Notes under the pieces: model-generated
Told to the model about the DNA's origin: nothing
Database searches by the model: none
What the model saw: the letters and a program-made list of their open reading frames with translations, nothing else
Shown here: piece after piece, positions 31,489 to 40,638 of the stretch
How positions within the stretch are numbered: position 1 is the first letter of the stretch
How the letters are laid out: every line of letters starts with the position of its first letter
DNA from: Deltaproteobacteria bacterium
Lineage (GTDB): Bacteria; Desulfobacterota; Syntrophia; Syntrophales; UBA8958
Reading direction: 5' to 3'
DNA length: 64,000 nt
Assembly: GCA_029553375.1 (NCBI GenBank)
Contig: JAKPCH010000018.1
Location: forward strand, 60,616 to 124,615
Program-made: the position numbers and the translations under genes

Positions 31489-32549
31489 GGTTTGGCTTGG
31501 GATACGTTGGCCTCTTCGAAGGTGGCCACCTCCGAGAGGATGGCGACGGCGGCGTCCACGAGGGGCATGGCCAGGGCGGCCCCCGTCCCTTCCCCCAGGC
31601 GCAGGTCCAGATCGAGGAGGGGCTTAAGTCCCAGGGCATTGAGGGCGATGCGGTGCCCCTTTTCCATGCTCCGGTGCGAGGCGATCATGTAGTCCCGGCT
31701 CCGGGGGGCGAGCGCGGCGGCAATCAGGGCGCCCGCCGTGGAGATGAAGCCGTCGACGAGCACGGGTTTCCTGAGGGAGGCGGCACCCAGGATCAAGCCG
31801 GCGATACCCCCGATCTCGAACCCCCCCACGCCGGAAAGGACACCTATGGGATCGTCCGGCGCAGGGGCGTTCACCGCCAGGGCCTTTTCGATCATCTTGA
31901 TTTTATGGAGGAGCCGGTCGTCCGAGACGCCCGTTCCCCGGCCCGTGACGTCGGCGACTTCCGCCCGGGCATACAGGGCGACGATGGCGCTGCTGGGGGC
32001 CGTATTGCCGATACCCATCTCGCCCGTGGCGAAGACGTCCGTGGTCTGAGCCAGGTCGCGGGCGATCCTGATCCCCGTCTCAATGCTTTTTACCGCCTCT
32101 TCCCGGGTCATGGCGGGGCCCTCCGTCATATCCCGCGTCCCGGGGGCGACCTTGCCGTCCCTGATCTTCCCCGTCCGGACGAGGGCCCCCAGGTCCCCCG
32201 CGACGCCCATGTCCACCACCACGACCCTTGCCCCCGCCAAGCGGGCCAGGACGTTGATACCGGCGCCTCCCCGGACGAAGTTGTGGACCATCTGCATGGT
32301 GACATCCCGGGGGTAAAGACTCACCCCCCGGGCGGCGATACCGTGATCGGCCGCCATGACCGCCACCGTCTTCCGGGTGGCGGGAGGGGGCGTCCGGCCC
32401 GTCATGCCCGCCAGGTCCTCCGCGAGGTCCATGAGGCGCCCGAGGGCCCAATAGGGCATCGTCAACCTCTCCAGGCGGTCCCGGGCCCGCCGACGTGCCC
32501 CTTCGTCGCAGGTGGGGATCGTGTTTATCGTCTCTGTAAGCAGTTTCAC
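31485..32549 (-). CDS. cobT: Nicotinate-nucleotide--dimethylbenzimidazole phosphoribosyltransferase CobT
   Basis: CobT activates the lower ligand base for B12 as its alpha-ribotide. The 354-residue protein has MAADHGIAARGVSLYP, GEMGIGNTAPSSA and LRLGEGTGAALAM, with the catalytic Glu region at the end. I place the start at GTG 32549, which follows AGGTGAAGG and aligns with the usual N-terminus (LLTETINTIPTCDE); the GTG at 32591 would add 14 unlikely residues. No cobalamin riboswitch motif was seen upstream. CobU is not in the window. Confidence 0.93.
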   Translation of the reverse strand: MKLLTETINTIPTCDEGARRRARDRLERLTMPYWALGRLMDLAEDLAGMTGRTPPPATRKTVAVMAADHGIAARGVSLYPRDVTMQMVHNFVRGGAGINVLARLAGARVVVVDMGVAGDLGALVRTGKIRDGKVAPGTRDMTEGPAMTREEAVKSIETGIRIARDLAQTTDVFATGEMGIGNTAPSSAIVALYARAEVADVTGRGTGVSDDRLLHKIKMIEKALAVNAPAPDDPIGVLSGVGGFEIGGIAGLILGAASLRKPVLVDGFISTAGALIAAALAPRSRDYMIASHRSMEKGHRIALNALGLKPLLDLDLRLGEGTGAALAMPLVDAAVAILSEVATFEEANVSQAKP

Positions 32550-32652
32550 GGGACAGCCTTCACCTGCGGGCGTTTCTGCCTCATAAGGCACACCCTGTCA
32601 AGGGGGGATTTACGGGCGAAACCTCGACAGGACGACGCGAAAAAATGGGATT

Positions 32653-33156
32653 TCAAGAAAAGAGATCCTCCAGCTCCGTGATGATCCTTTCCGGAGGCGT
32701 CCGGCGCAGTTTTTCGAGGATGCGGACGTATTTTACCCCGTCGAAGGAAGCTCCCTCCGCGAGGCCCTGGAGGATAACGTGGACCAGAACGGTCATGATC
32801 AGGTGCAGGGCCTCATGGCGGGTATGACCGATTCTTTCCAGATACTCGCACAATAGGGCCGCCTCGATGGGATTTTCGCCGGCCACCTGCTCCTCCACCA
32901 TCTGGTGGATGGCGACGTGGAGGAAGGGATTGACCTTTTCCGTCGTCCCTATGCCTTCGCCTTCCAGGTAACTTTCATCTTCGAAATAACTCGCGAATTC
33001 CTGGTGGTCCATCAGGATGCCGTAGAGGATCTCCGCCTCCCTCTCCACGGGGGCCGGTTCCCCCGTCTTGACCTTTTGCCAGATGGTGTTGATCATCCGG
33101 CGCTGCCGCTGCCTTTCGAGTTTGAAAAGGGTTGATTGCCAGTCGTTATCCTTCAT
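32653..33156 (-). CDS. DUF1841 family protein
   Basis: The 167-residue protein matches what I recall of DUF1841: FLHVAIHQMVEEQVAGENP and LIMTVLVHVILQGL-type segments, and a charged N-terminus. The function is not known. The family occurs in proteobacteria. The start follows GGAGGAAAAA. It is 103 bases upstream of cobT on the same strand, and could be cotranscribed, although a functional link to B12 is not evident. It diverges from the TrpF-like gene. Confidence 0.85.
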   Translation of the reverse strand: MKDNDWQSTLFKLERQRQRRMINTIWQKVKTGEPAPVEREAEILYGILMDHQEFASYFEDESYLEGEGIGTTEKVNPFLHVAIHQMVEEQVAGENPIEAALLCEYLERIGHTRHEALHLIMTVLVHVILQGLAEGASFDGVKYVRILEKLRRTPPERIITELEDLFS

Positions 33157-33203
33157 TTTTTCCTCCTTTTATCCCCGTGGTGTGGTGGCGATCGCCCTGG
33201 CCC

Positions 33204-33231
33204 TTGACAGGGGTCCAAAAACGTCTAAGAG
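33204..33231 (+). promoter_or_regulatory. Promoter of the TrpF-like gene
   Basis: TTGACA (33204-33209), 16 bases, then TAAGAG (33226-33231), 46 bases before ATG 33278. It matches the tRNA-Lys promoter in both hexamers. Confidence 0.5.
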
Positions 33232-33277
33232 GAAGGCAGTCGTTGGGGAGTTGAAGTCTGTTGCGGGGTGTGTGGTC

Positions 33278-34069
33278 ATGCCTCTCCCGGTGGTGCAAAT
33301 CTACGAGGTCCAAGATCCCCTCCAGGCGGAGGCCCTGGCGGCCATGGGGGTGGATCGCATCGGCAGCGTCATCCTCCATCGCCGCCGGTGGCGGCTTACG
33401 GGAATCGAGGAAACCATCCGGATATGCCGCCGGAGAGGTGCCTCGGCGAGCCTGATCCCCCTCTTCCGCGATCGGGAAGGCGTCCTGGCCGTCCTCGACC
33501 ATTACCGCCCCCATATCGTCCATTTCTGCGAGGCCCTCTCCCCCTTCCCCGACGGCCGTGATGAGGCCCTGCGTCTCTGTGATGACCTTCTGGAACTCCA
33601 AATGGCCGTCCGGACCTTTTTCCCTGATATCCGCATCTGCCGCTCCCTCTCCCTCCCCCGGCCGGGGTCGGGAAGGGAGGAGGAGGTCTTAGGGCAGATC
33701 CTCGAGTATCTGCGTCTCTTCGCCCCTTTGAGCGACGAGTTTCTCCTCGACACCTATCTGGGCGGATTTACGGACGGGGATAGTCAACCCGTGACCGGTT
33801 TCGTAGGGATCACGGGTGAGACCCTCGATTGGGAGATCGCCGCCCGCCTCGTCGCTGCCAGTCCCCGCCCCGTTATCCTGGCCGGCGGTCTCTCGGCGGA
33901 CAACGTCTTCGCGGCGGTGATGAAGGTGCGTCCTTACGGCGTGGACAGTTGCACGAGAACCAACGCCGTCGATGAGGGGGGCACGCCCATCCGTTTCCGT
34001 AAGGACCTGGAAAAGGTGAGGCGTTTTCTCGCCGCCGCCCGCCGGGCCGGTGAGGCCCTGGGCCTATGA
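33278..34069 (+). CDS. Phosphoribosylanthranilate isomerase-like (TrpF-like) barrel protein
   Basis: The 263-residue protein resembles TrpF. FLLDTYLGG holds the conserved Asp, and VILAGGLSADNVFAAVMKVRPYGVDS resembles the phosphate-binding end of the barrel. But the N-terminal Cys that acts as general base in TrpF (usually VKICG) is replaced: here the first strand reads VVQIYEVQDP. It is therefore doubtful that it isomerises phosphoribosylanthranilate, and no other trp gene lies nearby. It may act on another phosphorylated sugar. Start ATG 33278 is preceded by GGGGTG. Confidence 0.7.
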   Translation: MPLPVVQIYEVQDPLQAEALAAMGVDRIGSVILHRRRWRLTGIEETIRICRRRGASASLIPLFRDREGVLAVLDHYRPHIVHFCEALSPFPDGRDEALRLCDDLLELQMAVRTFFPDIRICRSLSLPRPGSGREEEVLGQILEYLRLFAPLSDEFLLDTYLGGFTDGDSQPVTGFVGITGETLDWEIAARLVAASPRPVILAGGLSADNVFAAVMKVRPYGVDSCTRTNAVDEGGTPIRFRKDLEKVRRFLAAARRAGEALGL

Positions 34070-34366
34070 ACCCTTCGGCACGAAGGGGGCGAATACGTAC
34101 TCCTTGTCCTTGACGAGAAAAGAGACCCGCTCGGGGGAGTTGTCCTTGAGGATGCCCTCGATGATCCGCTTGCAGCCGAAGTCATAGAAGGTGACCTGGT
34201 GGGTCGGCCGCTTCTCCCCGGGAAGGTCGGAGTAGGACCGCTCCCGCTCCTCCGGGGACAATTGTCGGATGGTGAGCTTCTGGCACCTCTCCCTGTCCTC
34301 GCCGCCGCCGCTTCTGATGGCGACGACGTAGTTTCCGTGAAATTTTATCGGCATCAGGATATCCAT
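34064..34366 (-). CDS. Hypothetical protein, 100 residues
   Basis: ATG 34366 follows a strong GGAGGTG site and gives 100 residues ending VFAPFVPKGS. The protein is mixed alpha/beta with a conserved-looking core (HQVTFYDFGCKRIIEGILK). No signal peptide or membrane segment. I do not recognise a family. It lies 74 bases downstream of livM on the same strand, so it may end the Liv operon, and its 3' end overlaps the convergent TrpF-like gene by six bases. Confidence 0.7.
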   Translation of the reverse strand: MDILMPIKFHGNYVVAIRSGGGEDRERCQKLTIRQLSPEERERSYSDLPGEKRPTHQVTFYDFGCKRIIEGILKDNSPERVSFLVKDKEYVFAPFVPKGS

Positions 34367-34440
34367 GACACACCTCCGCCCTGTCCCATAACACATTGTC
34401 TTTGGCCTGCCAAGGCTGCCCCTCACCCCGTGCGGAGGGG

Positions 34441-35388
34441 TCAGGCCTTCCTCTGCGCCGTCGCCCACCGGCGGAAGTAGGCGATGATGCCGTCGGGCAT
34501 GAAGATGGTGACGATGATGAAAAGGGCCCCGTAGATGATACGGGCGATCTCCGCCTGGGCGAAGGTGGAGAGACCTTCGTTGACCACCGTCAGGATCACG
34601 GCCCCGACGATCGGCCCCAGCCACGTACCCCCCCCGCCGAACATGGCCATGAGGACGATGAGGATGGAGATGTTGATACTGAAGACGGCGTCGGGGTGGA
34701 TGTAAGACAGGTAATAGGCGAAAAGACCGCCCGCGACGCCGGGGAAGAAGGCGGAGACGACGAAGGCCTGGATCTTGAGTTTCGCCGTGGGGATGGCCAT
34801 GGTCTCGGCCACCTCCTCGTCCGTCCTGACGGCCGTCAGGCCCCTTCCGAAACGGGATCTCCCCAGGAGGTAGACGGTGGCGAGGGTGACGACCATCAAG
34901 AGTAACATGACCTCGTACATGATGGCCCGGGATGTCTCCTCGGGGAGATCCATGAAGGTCATCCAGAGGCCTTCGGCGCCGCCCAGTTCCTCGATGTTCT
35001 TCACCGCCAGATCCACCACGAAGGCGAAGCAGATGGTCACGACGGAAAAGTAGGGACCCCGGATCCTCAGGCAGGGATAGCCGACGATGAGGGCCACCAG
35101 GGCCGCCAAGAGACCGGCGGGAATAGAGGAGAGGATGGTCAAGAGGGGGGAGAGGGAAAACGCGGTGGCCATCTTGGCCGTTGCGAAGGCCCCGATGCCG
35201 AAGAAGGCGGCGTGACCGAAGGACAGGTAGCCGGCGTAACCGCCGATGACGTTCCACGAAGAGGACAGGACGACGTACATGAAGAGGGTAAAGAGGAAGG
35301 AGAGGTAATAGACCTCCGGTCGGAGGAGGGGAAAGAGGGCCAGGACGGCGACGGTCAGAACAGCCATGATCAGGGGGACTTTCTTCAT
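34441..35388 (-). CDS. livM: Branched-chain amino acid-type ABC permease LivM
   Basis: The 315-residue permease has the family region GGYAGYLSFGHAAFFGIGAF and about nine hydrophobic segments, and the AVRTDEEVAETMAI cytoplasmic loop that contacts the ATPase. Start ATG 35388 overlaps the livH stop. It forms the translocation pore with LivH. The imported substrate could be an amino acid or another small carboxylate. Confidence 0.93.
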   Translation of the reverse strand: MKKVPLIMAVLTVAVLALFPLLRPEVYYLSFLFTLFMYVVLSSSWNVIGGYAGYLSFGHAAFFGIGAFATAKMATAFSLSPLLTILSSIPAGLLAALVALIVGYPCLRIRGPYFSVVTICFAFVVDLAVKNIEELGGAEGLWMTFMDLPEETSRAIMYEVMLLLMVVTLATVYLLGRSRFGRGLTAVRTDEEVAETMAIPTAKLKIQAFVVSAFFPGVAGGLFAYYLSYIHPDAVFSINISILIVLMAMFGGGGTWLGPIVGAVILTVVNEGLSTFAQAEIARIIYGALFIIVTIFMPDGIIAYFRRWATAQRKA

Positions 35389-36263
35389 CATCCCACCTCG
35401 CCGAAGAGACCGTGGGGCCGGAAGATGAGAAAGACCATCAACAGGCCGAAGGTGATCAAATTGACCCACTGATAGGGTAGGAAGGCCATGGAGAGACCGG
35501 TGATCACGCCGATGATCAATCCCGCCAGGGCCGTACCGATGACGTTTCCCACCCCCCCCACGATCACCACCAAAAAGAGGTAGATAAGCCACAGGTTGTG
35601 GGAGTGGGGCTCAAAGGAATACAACAGGGCCAGGGAGATACCTCCCGCCCCCGCCGTGGAAACGGCGAGGGCGAAGGTGATCATACTGATGCGGAAGAGA
35701 TTGACCCCGTAGAGCCGTGCCGCCTCCTGGTTTTGCCAGGCCGCGCGTACGGCCATCCCCGTGGTGGTCTTCTTCAGGAAGACGTACAGGGAGGAGATGC
35801 CAACGAGGGAGAGGGCGAAGCCGATGAGGTGGGGGTACTGGAGGTAAAAGGGGCCGATGATCCAGGACTCGCTGGCGTAGCTGGGCGTGAGGAGGCGGGG
35901 GTCGGCCTTCCAGACCAGGACGAGGAGGTTCTCCAGGATGATGGCCAGACCGAAGGTGAGGATCATGGATGCCACCACCATCTCCCTGGCCTTCGTCAGG
36001 GGTCTGATGAGGACCTGGTAGACCGCGCAGGCGACGATGAAGAGAAGGGGCGTGGAAACCATGGCGGAGACCACGGGATCCACGCCGTAGAGGGTAAGGA
36101 GGGTGTAGGCGAAATAGGCCCCCAGCAGTCCGAAAACGGCATGGGAGATGTGGATCACGTGCATGACCCCCCAGGTGAGGGAGAACCCCACACCCAAGAG
36201 GGCGTAGACCATGCCCATCATGACCCCGCTGATGAGGGACTGGATGACTAAGACGGGATCCAC
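35388..36263 (-). CDS. livH: Branched-chain amino acid-type ABC permease LivH
   Basis: The 291-residue permease starts with a GTG (VDPVLVIQSLISGV) five bases beyond the livK stop. It has the family motif AVRAAWQNQEAARLYGVN and about eight transmembrane segments. It overlaps livM by one base. Confidence 0.93.
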   Translation of the reverse strand: MDPVLVIQSLISGVMMGMVYALLGVGFSLTWGVMHVIHISHAVFGLLGAYFAYTLLTLYGVDPVVSAMVSTPLLFIVACAVYQVLIRPLTKAREMVVASMILTFGLAIILENLLVLVWKADPRLLTPSYASESWIIGPFYLQYPHLIGFALSLVGISSLYVFLKKTTTGMAVRAAWQNQEAARLYGVNLFRISMITFALAVSTAGAGGISLALLYSFEPHSHNLWLIYLFLVVIVGGVGNVIGTALAGLIIGVITGLSMAFLPYQWVNLITFGLLMVFLIFRPHGLFGEVG

Positions 36264-36267
36264 GTCG

Positions 36268-37470
36268 TTACTTCCAGGCCGGTTTGGGGTACACGGGCTC
36301 CCTGGTGCGGATGTTCTTCGGCCAGATCAGCTCCACCTTGCCGTCGATGATCTGGGTGCAGAAGTTGATGGGCGGCGGCAGGCCGTTCTTGTCGAAGGTC
36401 ATGGGGCCGGCGATGGTATGGACCTTGTGGGTCTTGAGCCAGTCCCTGATCTTCGTCTGGTTCAGGCTGTTGGCACCCCGCACGCCCTGCTCCAGGGTCT
36501 GCATCCAGGCGTAGCCGAAACCGAAGTAGAGGGGATAACCGTCGAGACCGTACTTTTTCTTCACGTAGGCGTTGAGCTTGTCGTTGCCGGGGTAGTTGAG
36601 CTTGTTGTAGAGGGAGGTCCCGGAGAACACATAGTCGCCGTCCCGTCCCAGCTCCTTTACCCAGGCGGGGATCACGGAACCGATGCCCTGGACTATGGCC
36701 TTGGGATTGTAGTTCAGGGCCTTGGCCGCCTTGATGGTCGTCACGCCGTCGGGGAAGAAACCGTTGGAGAACAAAAGATCGCAGTTCAACTGTTTGGCCT
36801 TGACGATGAGGGGGGTGGCGTCGGCCAGGGGGGCGTTGTATTTCTCATTTATGACCACCTGGATTCCGAGCTTTTTCGTCCAGCGGTTTATCGAGTCCAT
36901 GAGGGACAGACCCACGGGGTTGTTGATCGTGTACACGGCCGCCCGTTTCGGTCTCTGATTGGCCGGCAGGGTGGCGAGCCACTGGAAGAAACCCTCGTAC
37001 CACCATTCCCCCATCAGGGGCGGGGCGCCGAAGGAATAGGTATATCCCTGCTGGAAGCTCTTCATATGGCCCCCCATGGAGACGTATACGTACTTGTGCT
37101 TCTCCGCCACGGCCATGACGGCCCGGGCCGCCGTGCCCGGATAGCCGCCGAAGAGGAGGTCCACCTTGTCCACGGTGATGGCCTTCTCGGCAAAGGTCAC
37201 CGCCTTGCTCACCTCCGATTGGTCATCGTAGATCTTGAACTCCACGGGGCGCCCGAGGAGTCCGCCCTTGGCGTTCACCTCTTCGGCCCAGTACCGCATG
37301 CCCCTCTCGATCCATTGCCCCGTTTCGGCGTACTGGCCCGTCAAGGGCAGGGAGCCGCCGATGACGATGGGTTTGGCGGCACCGAGGACCGAGGCGGGCA
37401 AACCGGCCGTGAGGCAGACGCCGATCAGGAAGAAAAGCAAAAAGGCGTGTTTGGATTTTTTCTTTCCCAT
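36268..37470 (-). CDS. livK: ABC transporter substrate-binding protein (LivK-type)
   Basis: The 400-residue periplasmic protein has a signal peptide (KKKSKHAFLLFFLIGVCLTA, cleavage near VLGA-AKP) and the type I periplasmic fold beginning IVIGGSLPLTGQYAETGQ, which normally holds small amino acids or carboxylates. The start follows AAAGGAGG. Compared with leucine-binding proteins it has unusual sequence, so the ligand is open. The cyclase-family gene in the same operon suggests a cyclic or aromatic compound could be the ligand. Confidence 0.9.
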   Translation of the reverse strand: MGKKKSKHAFLLFFLIGVCLTAGLPASVLGAAKPIVIGGSLPLTGQYAETGQWIERGMRYWAEEVNAKGGLLGRPVEFKIYDDQSEVSKAVTFAEKAITVDKVDLLFGGYPGTAARAVMAVAEKHKYVYVSMGGHMKSFQQGYTYSFGAPPLMGEWWYEGFFQWLATLPANQRPKRAAVYTINNPVGLSLMDSINRWTKKLGIQVVINEKYNAPLADATPLIVKAKQLNCDLLFSNGFFPDGVTTIKAAKALNYNPKAIVQGIGSVIPAWVKELGRDGDYVFSGTSLYNKLNYPGNDKLNAYVKKKYGLDGYPLYFGFGYAWMQTLEQGVRGANSLNQTKIRDWLKTHKVHTIAGPMTFDKNGLPPPINFCTQIIDGKVELIWPKNIRTREPVYPKPAWK

Positions 37471-37494
37471 GGTGAAACCTCCTTTCTTTTGGCT

Positions 37495-38199
37495 TCAGAG
37501 TCCCAGGTAGGACTTCTTGATCTCCGGGTCTTCCCTCAGGGCCGCCGAGGGGCCGTGGAGGGCGATGCCGCCGTTTTCCATCACATAGGCGTAAGAGGTG
37601 ATGGACAGGGTCTCCTGTACCTCCTGGGAGACGATGATCGTCGTCATCCCCTCCCGGTTGAGGTTGCTGACGATGGCGAAGACCTCCGCCGAGGCCCTCG
37701 GCGAGAGGCCGAGAGACGGTTCGTCGAGCATCAGGAGGCGCGGCCTGGCCATGAGGGCCCTGCCGATGGCTACCATCTGCTGCTCTCCCCCCGACAGGCT
37801 ACCGGCCCGCTGGCGTCGCCGCTGGGCGAGATGAGGCATGTGGGAGTAAACCCAGTCGAGGGACTGTCTTCTCACCTTACGCGCCGCGGGCAGATAGGCC
37901 CCCATCAGTAAGTTCTCCTCGACCGTCATGGCCGGGAAGAGCTTCCTGCCCTCCGGGACCTGAATGATCCCCAGGGAGCAGATGATATCCGGCCCGAGCC
38001 CGCGGAGGGACTGCCCCTGCCACCGTATTTCCCCCTTTTCGGGTTGGACGAGGCCCGAGATGGTATTGAGGAGGGTGCTTTTACCGGCCCCGTTGCCCCC
38101 CAGGAGGGCCACCATGTCATCGGCCCGGATCGCCATCGACACGTCCCGCAGGGCCGTCATCTTGCCGTAGGCGACCGTCAGCCCGTCAATTTCCAGCAT
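37495..38199 (-). CDS. livF: ABC transporter ATPase LivF
   Basis: The 234-residue ATPase has Walker A GGNGAGKSTLLN, the signature LSGGEQQMV and Walker B LLMLDEPSLGLSP. It is the second nucleotide-binding subunit of the Liv complex. The start follows AGGAG and overlaps the end of livG by 14 bases. Confidence 0.95.
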   Translation of the reverse strand: MLEIDGLTVAYGKMTALRDVSMAIRADDMVALLGGNGAGKSTLLNTISGLVQPEKGEIRWQGQSLRGLGPDIICSLGIIQVPEGRKLFPAMTVEENLLMGAYLPAARKVRRQSLDWVYSHMPHLAQRRRQRAGSLSGGEQQMVAIGRALMARPRLLMLDEPSLGLSPRASAEVFAIVSNLNREGMTTIIVSQEVQETLSITSYAYVMENGGIALHGPSAALREDPEIKKSYLGL

Positions 38200-38941
38200 A
38201 GGCGGCTCCTAAGTAGGCGGAGATGACCTCGGGATGACTCGCCACCTCCCGGGGGCTCCCCTCGGCGATCTTCGTGCCGAAGTTGAGGACGATGATCCGG
38301 CTGCAGGTCCCCATGACGGCCTTCATCACGTGTTCGATCATGAAGATGGTCGCCCCGAAGGCTTCCTTGATCCTGAAGGTGAGGTCAATGGCCTGCGAGA
38401 TCTCCGCGGGATTCAGACCGGCGAAGACCTCGTCGAGGAGGATGATCTCGGGATGGAGGGCAAGGGCCCGGGCGATCTCCAGTCTCTTGCGCTCCCCCAA
38501 ACCCAACTCGGAGGGGAGCCGATCGGCCTTCTCCGACAGACCGGTGAAGGACAGGATGTAATGGGCCCTCTCCTCCGCCTCCCGGAAGCCGGCGATTCCC
38601 TCCCGGCCGTAGAGGACGGCGGTGGCCACGTTCTGGGCCACCGTCATGGTCGCCAGGGGACGAACGATCTGAAAGGTCCGTCCGATCCCTAAGCGGGCCC
38701 TCTTGTGGGGGGCGAGGTTGGTGATGTCGCGGCCGTGGAAGGACAATCGACCCTCCTCCGGCCGCAGGAGGCCGGAGATGACGTTGAACAGGGTGGTCTT
38801 GCCCGAACCGTTGGGGCCGATGAGCCCCAAGATCTCACCCCGCTCGACATGGAAATCGACACCGGAGAGGGCCGTCAACCCCCCGAAGCGTTTGGTGATC
38901 CCCTTTCCTTGAAGCAAGGGCCTTGAGGCGTCCATGATCAT
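38186..38941 (-). CDS. livG: ABC transporter ATPase LivG
   Basis: The ATPase, about 251 residues, has Walker A GPNGSGKTTLFN, the Liv-family GRTFQIVRPL, the signature LGLGERKRLEIAR and Walker B IILLDEVFAGL. The start is ATG 38941, overlapping the cyclase stop as ATGA, or ATG 38935 two codons later; the first fits the coupling seen elsewhere in this genome. Confidence 0.93.
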   Translation of the reverse strand: MIMDASRPLLQGKGITKRFGGLTALSGVDFHVERGEILGLIGPNGSGKTTLFNVISGLLRPEEGRLSFHGRDITNLAPHKRARLGIGRTFQIVRPLATMTVAQNVATAVLYGREGIAGFREAEERAHYILSFTGLSEKADRLPSELGLGERKRLEIARALALHPEIILLDEVFAGLNPAEISQAIDLTFRIKEAFGATIFMIEHVMKAVMGTCSRIIVLNFGTKIAEGSPREVASHPEVISAYLGAAYAGN

Positions 38942-39717
38942 TCTTCGATGATGGCCACGGGACGGCACCAACCGGCCGATGCCCCTTTGATCTTCACGGG
39001 GAAACAGCAGACGGTGAATCCGTGGGGGCGTCCGATCTTGTCGAGATTGGCCATCTTCTCCATGTGACAGTACGACCTCTCGATACCTGCAAAATGGGCC
39101 TCCCAAACCACGCGGGGGTCCCCGGTGTCCCTGAATTCCCTCGCCAAAAATGGCAGCGGCCGGTCCCAGCTCCAGGCGTCGATACCCACGACCTTCACCC
39201 CCCGGCTCGTCAGGTAGAGGGTGCTTTCCCTGGTCATGCCGGGTCCCTTGACGAGATACTCCGCCTTACCCCACGCCGCGTCGGCCCCCGTCTGGACGAG
39301 GACGATGTCGAAGGGTTTCAGGACATAGCCGATCCTTTGCAGCTCCTTTTCCACGTCCGCGGCGGTGATGGGTTCGCCGTCGCCCTTGTGGCGGAAGTCC
39401 AAGAGCACCCCGTCCCCCATGCACCATTCCAGGGGGATCTCGTCGATGGTCATGGCCTTCGCCCCGCCGTCCGCCGTGGGATGGTAATGGTAGGGGGCGT
39501 CGAGATGGGTGCCGCTGTGGGTGGTCAGGGTCAAGAACTCGATCGCCCAACCCAGACCGCCCGGTAGTTGGTCCTTCCTGATCCCCGGGAAGAAGTCCAG
39601 CATCTGCTCCGCCCCTTGGCGGTGATCCACGTAATCCACCTTCGGGATCATCATGGGGGGGTCGCAGGGAAGGGACGCCTCGATGGCGATGCTCAGATCG
39701 ACAAAACGTCTGCCCAT
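38938..39717 (-). CDS. Cyclase-family (kynurenine formamidase-like) metal hydrolase
   Basis: The 259-residue protein carries HSGTHLDAPYHYH, the metal-binding signature of the cyclase family (PF04199), which includes kynurenine formamidases and other amidohydrolases that open small cyclic or N-formyl compounds. The protein is close to the usual length. The start has a strong AAAGGAGG site. It sits between the TrmB-type regulator and livG, so its substrate is probably brought in by the Liv transporter or is the inducer. Substrate unknown. Confidence 0.88.
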   Translation of the reverse strand: MGRRFVDLSIAIEASLPCDPPMMIPKVDYVDHRQGAEQMLDFFPGIRKDQLPGGLGWAIEFLTLTTHSGTHLDAPYHYHPTADGGAKAMTIDEIPLEWCMGDGVLLDFRHKGDGEPITAADVEKELQRIGYVLKPFDIVLVQTGADAAWGKAEYLVKGPGMTRESTLYLTSRGVKVVGIDAWSWDRPLPFLAREFRDTGDPRVVWEAHFAGIERSYCHMEKMANLDKIGRPHGFTVCCFPVKIKGASAGWCRPVAIIEE

Positions 39718-39737
39718 GGCAAAACCTCCTTTCCCTT

Positions 39738-40553
39738 CTAATCGTCCGTCTCCAAGTTGATGAGACCTTCCAGCTCTTCCCCGAACTCCGCCTTGACGAT
39801 GCCCTCGAAACGGTGAATAAGTTTATTGGAATAGATGTCGTGGCGGATGTAGTTCGTCATGAGCCTAACCACACCCGGATTGTTCGTCCACAGGCCGTTC
39901 CACTCGCCGCCCTTGGGTCGGCCCATGAACAACCCCGTCCTCTGGTCCACCACCATGGTCAGTTCGCCGCTGTGGCGTTCGTGGATGGTCTTGGACTGGA
40001 GATGGGGAAAGACTTTCCCGACGGTGATCATTTGCGGTCCGTACTGGAGGGAGATGACGGAAACGCCCCGGCGATCGGCGGCGGCCAGGTGATCCTCGAG
40101 GGCCCAGCCCTCCTCGGGCCACATGCTGATCAGCACCGTCTCGGCGGCATCGTCCAGGAGATCCCTCGCCTTGGCAAGGAGGGCCTCGTAATCCGTCAAC
40201 TGCCACAGGGCCGTGTCGGGGGGGCTCAGGGCCACCTTTCTTAGGTTTACCTCCAGGATGGCCGCGGCACTTTCGAATTCCCTTTTTTTCAGCTTCAGGA
40301 ATTCCAGATAGGGCAGGGGGGTATACAACTGGGGGTCCGTGTTGAGGGTTGACACCAGGCCTTTGACGGTCATCCTGTTGAGGGTCTCGTAGATCTTGGG
40401 GCCGGGGACGCCTGATCGGCGACTGATGTCGTTGCCATGGGAAGGACTCTTCTGCAGAAGGGCCAGGTAGGCCCTCGCCTCGTAGAGGGTCAATCCCATT
40501 CCCCTGAGGGTCTCGATGGTGGTCTGGATCAGATCACCCTGTCCCTGCGCCAC
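39738..40553 (-). CDS. TrmB family transcriptional regulator
   Basis: The 271-residue protein has a winged helix at the N-terminus (GLTLYEARAYLALLQKSPSHG; ISRRSGVPGPKIYETLNRM) as in TrmB, followed by a phospholipase-D-like ligand domain. TrmB regulators are common in archaea, where they answer to sugars. It begins with GTG 40553 behind GGGGTGGGG and is the first gene of the operon. An inverted repeat overlaps the -10 of the promoter, so it probably represses its own operon. Confidence 0.88.
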   Translation of the reverse strand: MAQGQGDLIQTTIETLRGMGLTLYEARAYLALLQKSPSHGNDISRRSGVPGPKIYETLNRMTVKGLVSTLNTDPQLYTPLPYLEFLKLKKREFESAAAILEVNLRKVALSPPDTALWQLTDYEALLAKARDLLDDAAETVLISMWPEEGWALEDHLAAADRRGVSVISLQYGPQMITVGKVFPHLQSKTIHERHSGELTMVVDQRTGLFMGRPKGGEWNGLWTNNPGVVRLMTNYIRHDIYSNKLIHRFEGIVKAEFGEELEGLINLETDD

Positions 40554-40638
40554 AACCCCACCCCGCAGCTTGGTTTAGGGGTATCACCCCCCGGGGAAGG
40601 CTTTATCTCACGCCCCGACCCAGGAGGGACGTTTTGTA

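Noticed and set aside
32550-32652. Cobalamin riboswitch upstream of cobT
   Set aside because: Only about 100 bases are available and no B12-box or conserved core is visible.
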